DNA of 40,521 nucleotides from Paraburkholderia tagetis (lineage in GTDB: Bacteria; Pseudomonadota; Gammaproteobacteria; Burkholderiales; Burkholderiaceae), in assembly GCF_022213065.1 (NCBI RefSeq), contig NZ_JAKLJA010000053.1, forward strand, positions 1 through 40,521, in the 5' to 3' direction. The position numbers were made by a program, and so were the translations under genes. Of the stretch, positions 39,016 through 40,521 are shown piece after piece. Position 1 is the first letter of the stretch. Each line of letters starts with the position of its first letter. The notes below the pieces were generated by a model. It was not told the origin of the DNA. It saw nothing but the letters and a program-made list of their open reading frames with translations, and searched no databases.

Positions 39016-40322
39016 GACGGAACGTCCGTTGTGCAGAGCGCTTCTGCGAGGCTCGTCGTGCCGTCGCGCACGCGTGCGAGCGCCGCGTCGCGCAGTGTGG
39101 CCACGCCTTCCGCGCGCGCCTGGCGCGCAATCTCGTGCGCGCTGCGTTGCGCCACGATCAGGTCGCGCATGGCGGCACTCACCGGCATGACCTCATGAAT
39201 GCCGATACGCCCCCGGTAGCCGATGCCGTGGCACGCCTCGCACCCGTGCGCGACAAAGGGCTGCGATTCCTGCTTTGCGTGGTCCTGGCGGCAATCGAGA
39301 CCGACTGCGCCAAGTGCCGCTGCCGATTCATCGGCTCTCATGCGGCATTGCGGACACAGGCGTCGCACGAGCCGCTGCGCCGTGACGAGCCGCAATGCAG
39401 CGGCGAGGTTATACGGCTCCACACCGATGTCGATGAGCCGGGCGAGCGCGGCGGGCGCATCGTTCGTATGGAGGGTGGAGAGCACGAGGTGGCCGGTTTG
39501 TGCTGCCTTGACCGCGACGCTGGCGGTTTCTTCGTCGCGGATCTCGCCAATCATGATGACGTCCGGATCCTGGCGCAGCAACGCTCGCAGTGCCAACGCG
39601 AAGGTGAGCCCGGCCTTCTCGCGCACGTTGACCTGATTGATGCCGGCGAGCTGGATTTCCGCGGGGTCCTCGACGGAGCAAAGATTGCGCGATGCGTTGT
39701 TGAGCATCTGCAGGAAGCAATAGAGCGACAGCGTCTTGCCACTGCCGGTCGGGCCTGTGACCAGTACGAGTCCATGGGGTGCACCGATCGCCGCCTCGAG
39801 CGTTTGCTGCTGCGTTGCATCGAGACCGAGCGCGGCGAGCGAGAGATCGGCAGGCAAGGCTTCGAGCCGGCGCAGCACAAGTTTTTCTCCGTGCAACGTA
39901 GGCAATGAGTTCACCCGATAGTCTTCATGCGCCTGCGTTTCACCGCGTGGCGCGAGCCGCAGACGTCCGTCCTGGGGAACGCGGCGCTCGGCGATATCCA
40001 TGCGCGCGAGCACCTTGATGCGCGTGACGAAGGCGTCGCGCAGGTGCGCCGGCGGCCGCGCGGCTTCGTGCAATACGCCGTCGATGCGCAGACGAATGCG
40101 CCAGCCATGTTCGAGCGGCTCGATATGCAGGTCGGAGGCGTTGCGCCGTGCGGCTTCGCGCAGTGTTTCGGAGAGCAGGCGCACGGCCGGTGCGTCGTCG
40201 GGCGCAACGGAGGCTTGCGTAGCGAGGCCAACTCGCACGGCACCGCCAGCGCCATCGGCAGTGAGTGCTGCACAGGCACGCGCAGTGCCATGCGCGCTAA
40301 AACGATCAGGAATAGAAAACAT
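39012..40322 (-). CDS. pilB: Type IV pilus assembly ATPase PilB (short form)
   Basis: A 436-residue GspE/PilB secretion ATPase powering pilin assembly. N2-like domain: SETLREAARRNASDLHIEP (51-69). Walker A is G190-PTGSGKT-197, the Asp box/Walker B is VIMIGEIRDEE (255-265), and the His box is TGHLVLSTLHTNDA. The zinc motif is C323-x2-C326 and C361-x2-C364. It is clearly shorter than the ~560 residues of Pseudomonas PilB: the N-terminal MshEN/GspE_N domain is missing, as in E. coli HofB-like forms. No Shine-Dalgarno precedes the ATG at 40322. It is the first gene of the minus-strand block in the window. Confidence 0.92.
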   Translation of the reverse strand: MFSIPDRFSAHGTARACAALTADGAGGAVRVGLATQASVAPDDAPAVRLLSETLREAARRNASDLHIEPLEHGWRIRLRIDGVLHEAARPPAHLRDAFVTRIKVLARMDIAERRVPQDGRLRLAPRGETQAHEDYRVNSLPTLHGEKLVLRRLEALPADLSLAALGLDATQQQTLEAAIGAPHGLVLVTGPTGSGKTLSLYCFLQMLNNASRNLCSVEDPAEIQLAGINQVNVREKAGLTFALALRALLRQDPDVIMIGEIRDEETASVAVKAAQTGHLVLSTLHTNDAPAALARLIDIGVEPYNLAAALRLVTAQRLVRRLCPQCRMRADESAAALGAVGLDCRQDHAKQESQPFVAHGCEACHGIGYRGRIGIHEVMPVSAAMRDLIVAQRSAHEIARQARAEGVATLRDAALARVRDGTTSLAEALCTTDVPS

Positions 40323-40521
40323 CGATTGCCGGCCGGAAGCCGCGGTGAGCGAAAGACGGCTTTATCATCGGCTGGCGCGACTCTTCGCGCCACTCGGCCG
40401 AACGGCTGATATGACTCCCGGTGTCAATCGGGATCGGTTTTTCGGTTTCTCTGGTTCATGTTGCCGGAATTTCCTGAGGGCGACGTAGCAGTACATCTCG
40501 ACGGTGGATCAAGCTGATATC
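40323..40521 (-). other. Upstream region of pilB (to window edge)
   Basis: 199 bp with no supported gene. It contains an exact inverted repeat, GGCGCGA (40374-40380) and TCGCGCC (40385-40391), around CTCT, about 52 bp before the pilB start. Further up is a minus-strand TTGACA with no acceptable -10 at 16-18 bp. I cannot define a promoter. Confidence 0.4.

Noticed and set aside
40360..40395. Possible sigma54 promoter (TGGCGCG) upstream of pilB
   Set aside because: The GG and GC dinucleotides are not at the required 10-bp separation; the sequence is better explained as an inverted repeat.
40400..40440. Minus-strand TTGACA as a pilB -35
   Set aside because: No acceptable -10 occurs 16-18 bp downstream on that strand.

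Overview
The window reads as a high-GC beta-proteobacterial chromosome, most like Burkholderiaceae (Paraburkholderia/Caballeronia/Burkholderia). This rests on protein sequence character (a Burkholderia-type porin, a short TTG-started MraZ, the FtsZ C-terminal tail), on the 5S rRNA 3' end at the left edge, and on gene order. It is core chromosome: I see no transposase, integrase, phage gene, CRISPR array or tRNA.

Layout. (1) 1-220: 3' end of a 5S rRNA gene, so an rrn operon lies to the left, followed by two hairpins. (2) 224-6874: accessory metabolism and envelope genes: an M20 amidohydrolase (minus), a molybdopterin oxidoreductase (plus), a long-chain acyl-CoA synthetase (plus) and an OmpC-type trimeric porin (minus). 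(3) 7206-7916: coq7, the ubiquinone hydroxylase. (4) 8167-25922: a complete dcw (division and cell wall) cluster, mraZ-rsmH-ftsL-ftsI-murE-murF-mraY-murD-ftsW-murG-murC-ddl-ftsQ-ftsA-ftsZ. A recognisable promoter with a phased MraZ operator precedes it, and most junctions are 4-bp stop/start overlaps. (5) 26210-31809: a peroxiredoxin, lpxC (lipid A), dciA (minus, helicase loader) and secA. (6) 32025-34661: argJ, a DUF815-type ATPase and mutT. (7) 34768-40322, all minus: pilB-pilC-pilD-coaE-zapD-yacG.

How the genes work together. The dcw cluster makes the lipid-linked peptidoglycan precursor (murE, F, mraY, murD, G, C, ddl), polymerises and cross-links it at the septum (ftsW, ftsI), and supplies the divisome scaffold (ftsL, Q, A, Z). 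lpxC commits precursor to lipid A, secA drives export, and zapD bundles FtsZ. The order ftsZ-lpxC-secA-mutT-yacG-zapD-coaE-pilC/pilB is the same backbone as in E. coli. Here a peroxiredoxin lies between ftsZ and lpxC, a convergent dciA occupies the place of secM, and argJ plus an ATPase gene lie between secA and mutT.

The most unusual sequence lies between genes: a seven-copy 13-bp tandem array joining argJ to the ATPase gene, a four-unit 10-bp-phased MraZ operator, two interlocking inverted repeats upstream of it, and several short tandem repeats. I found no convincing new multigene system; the hunt results are mostly regulatory and repeat structures plus domain oddities.
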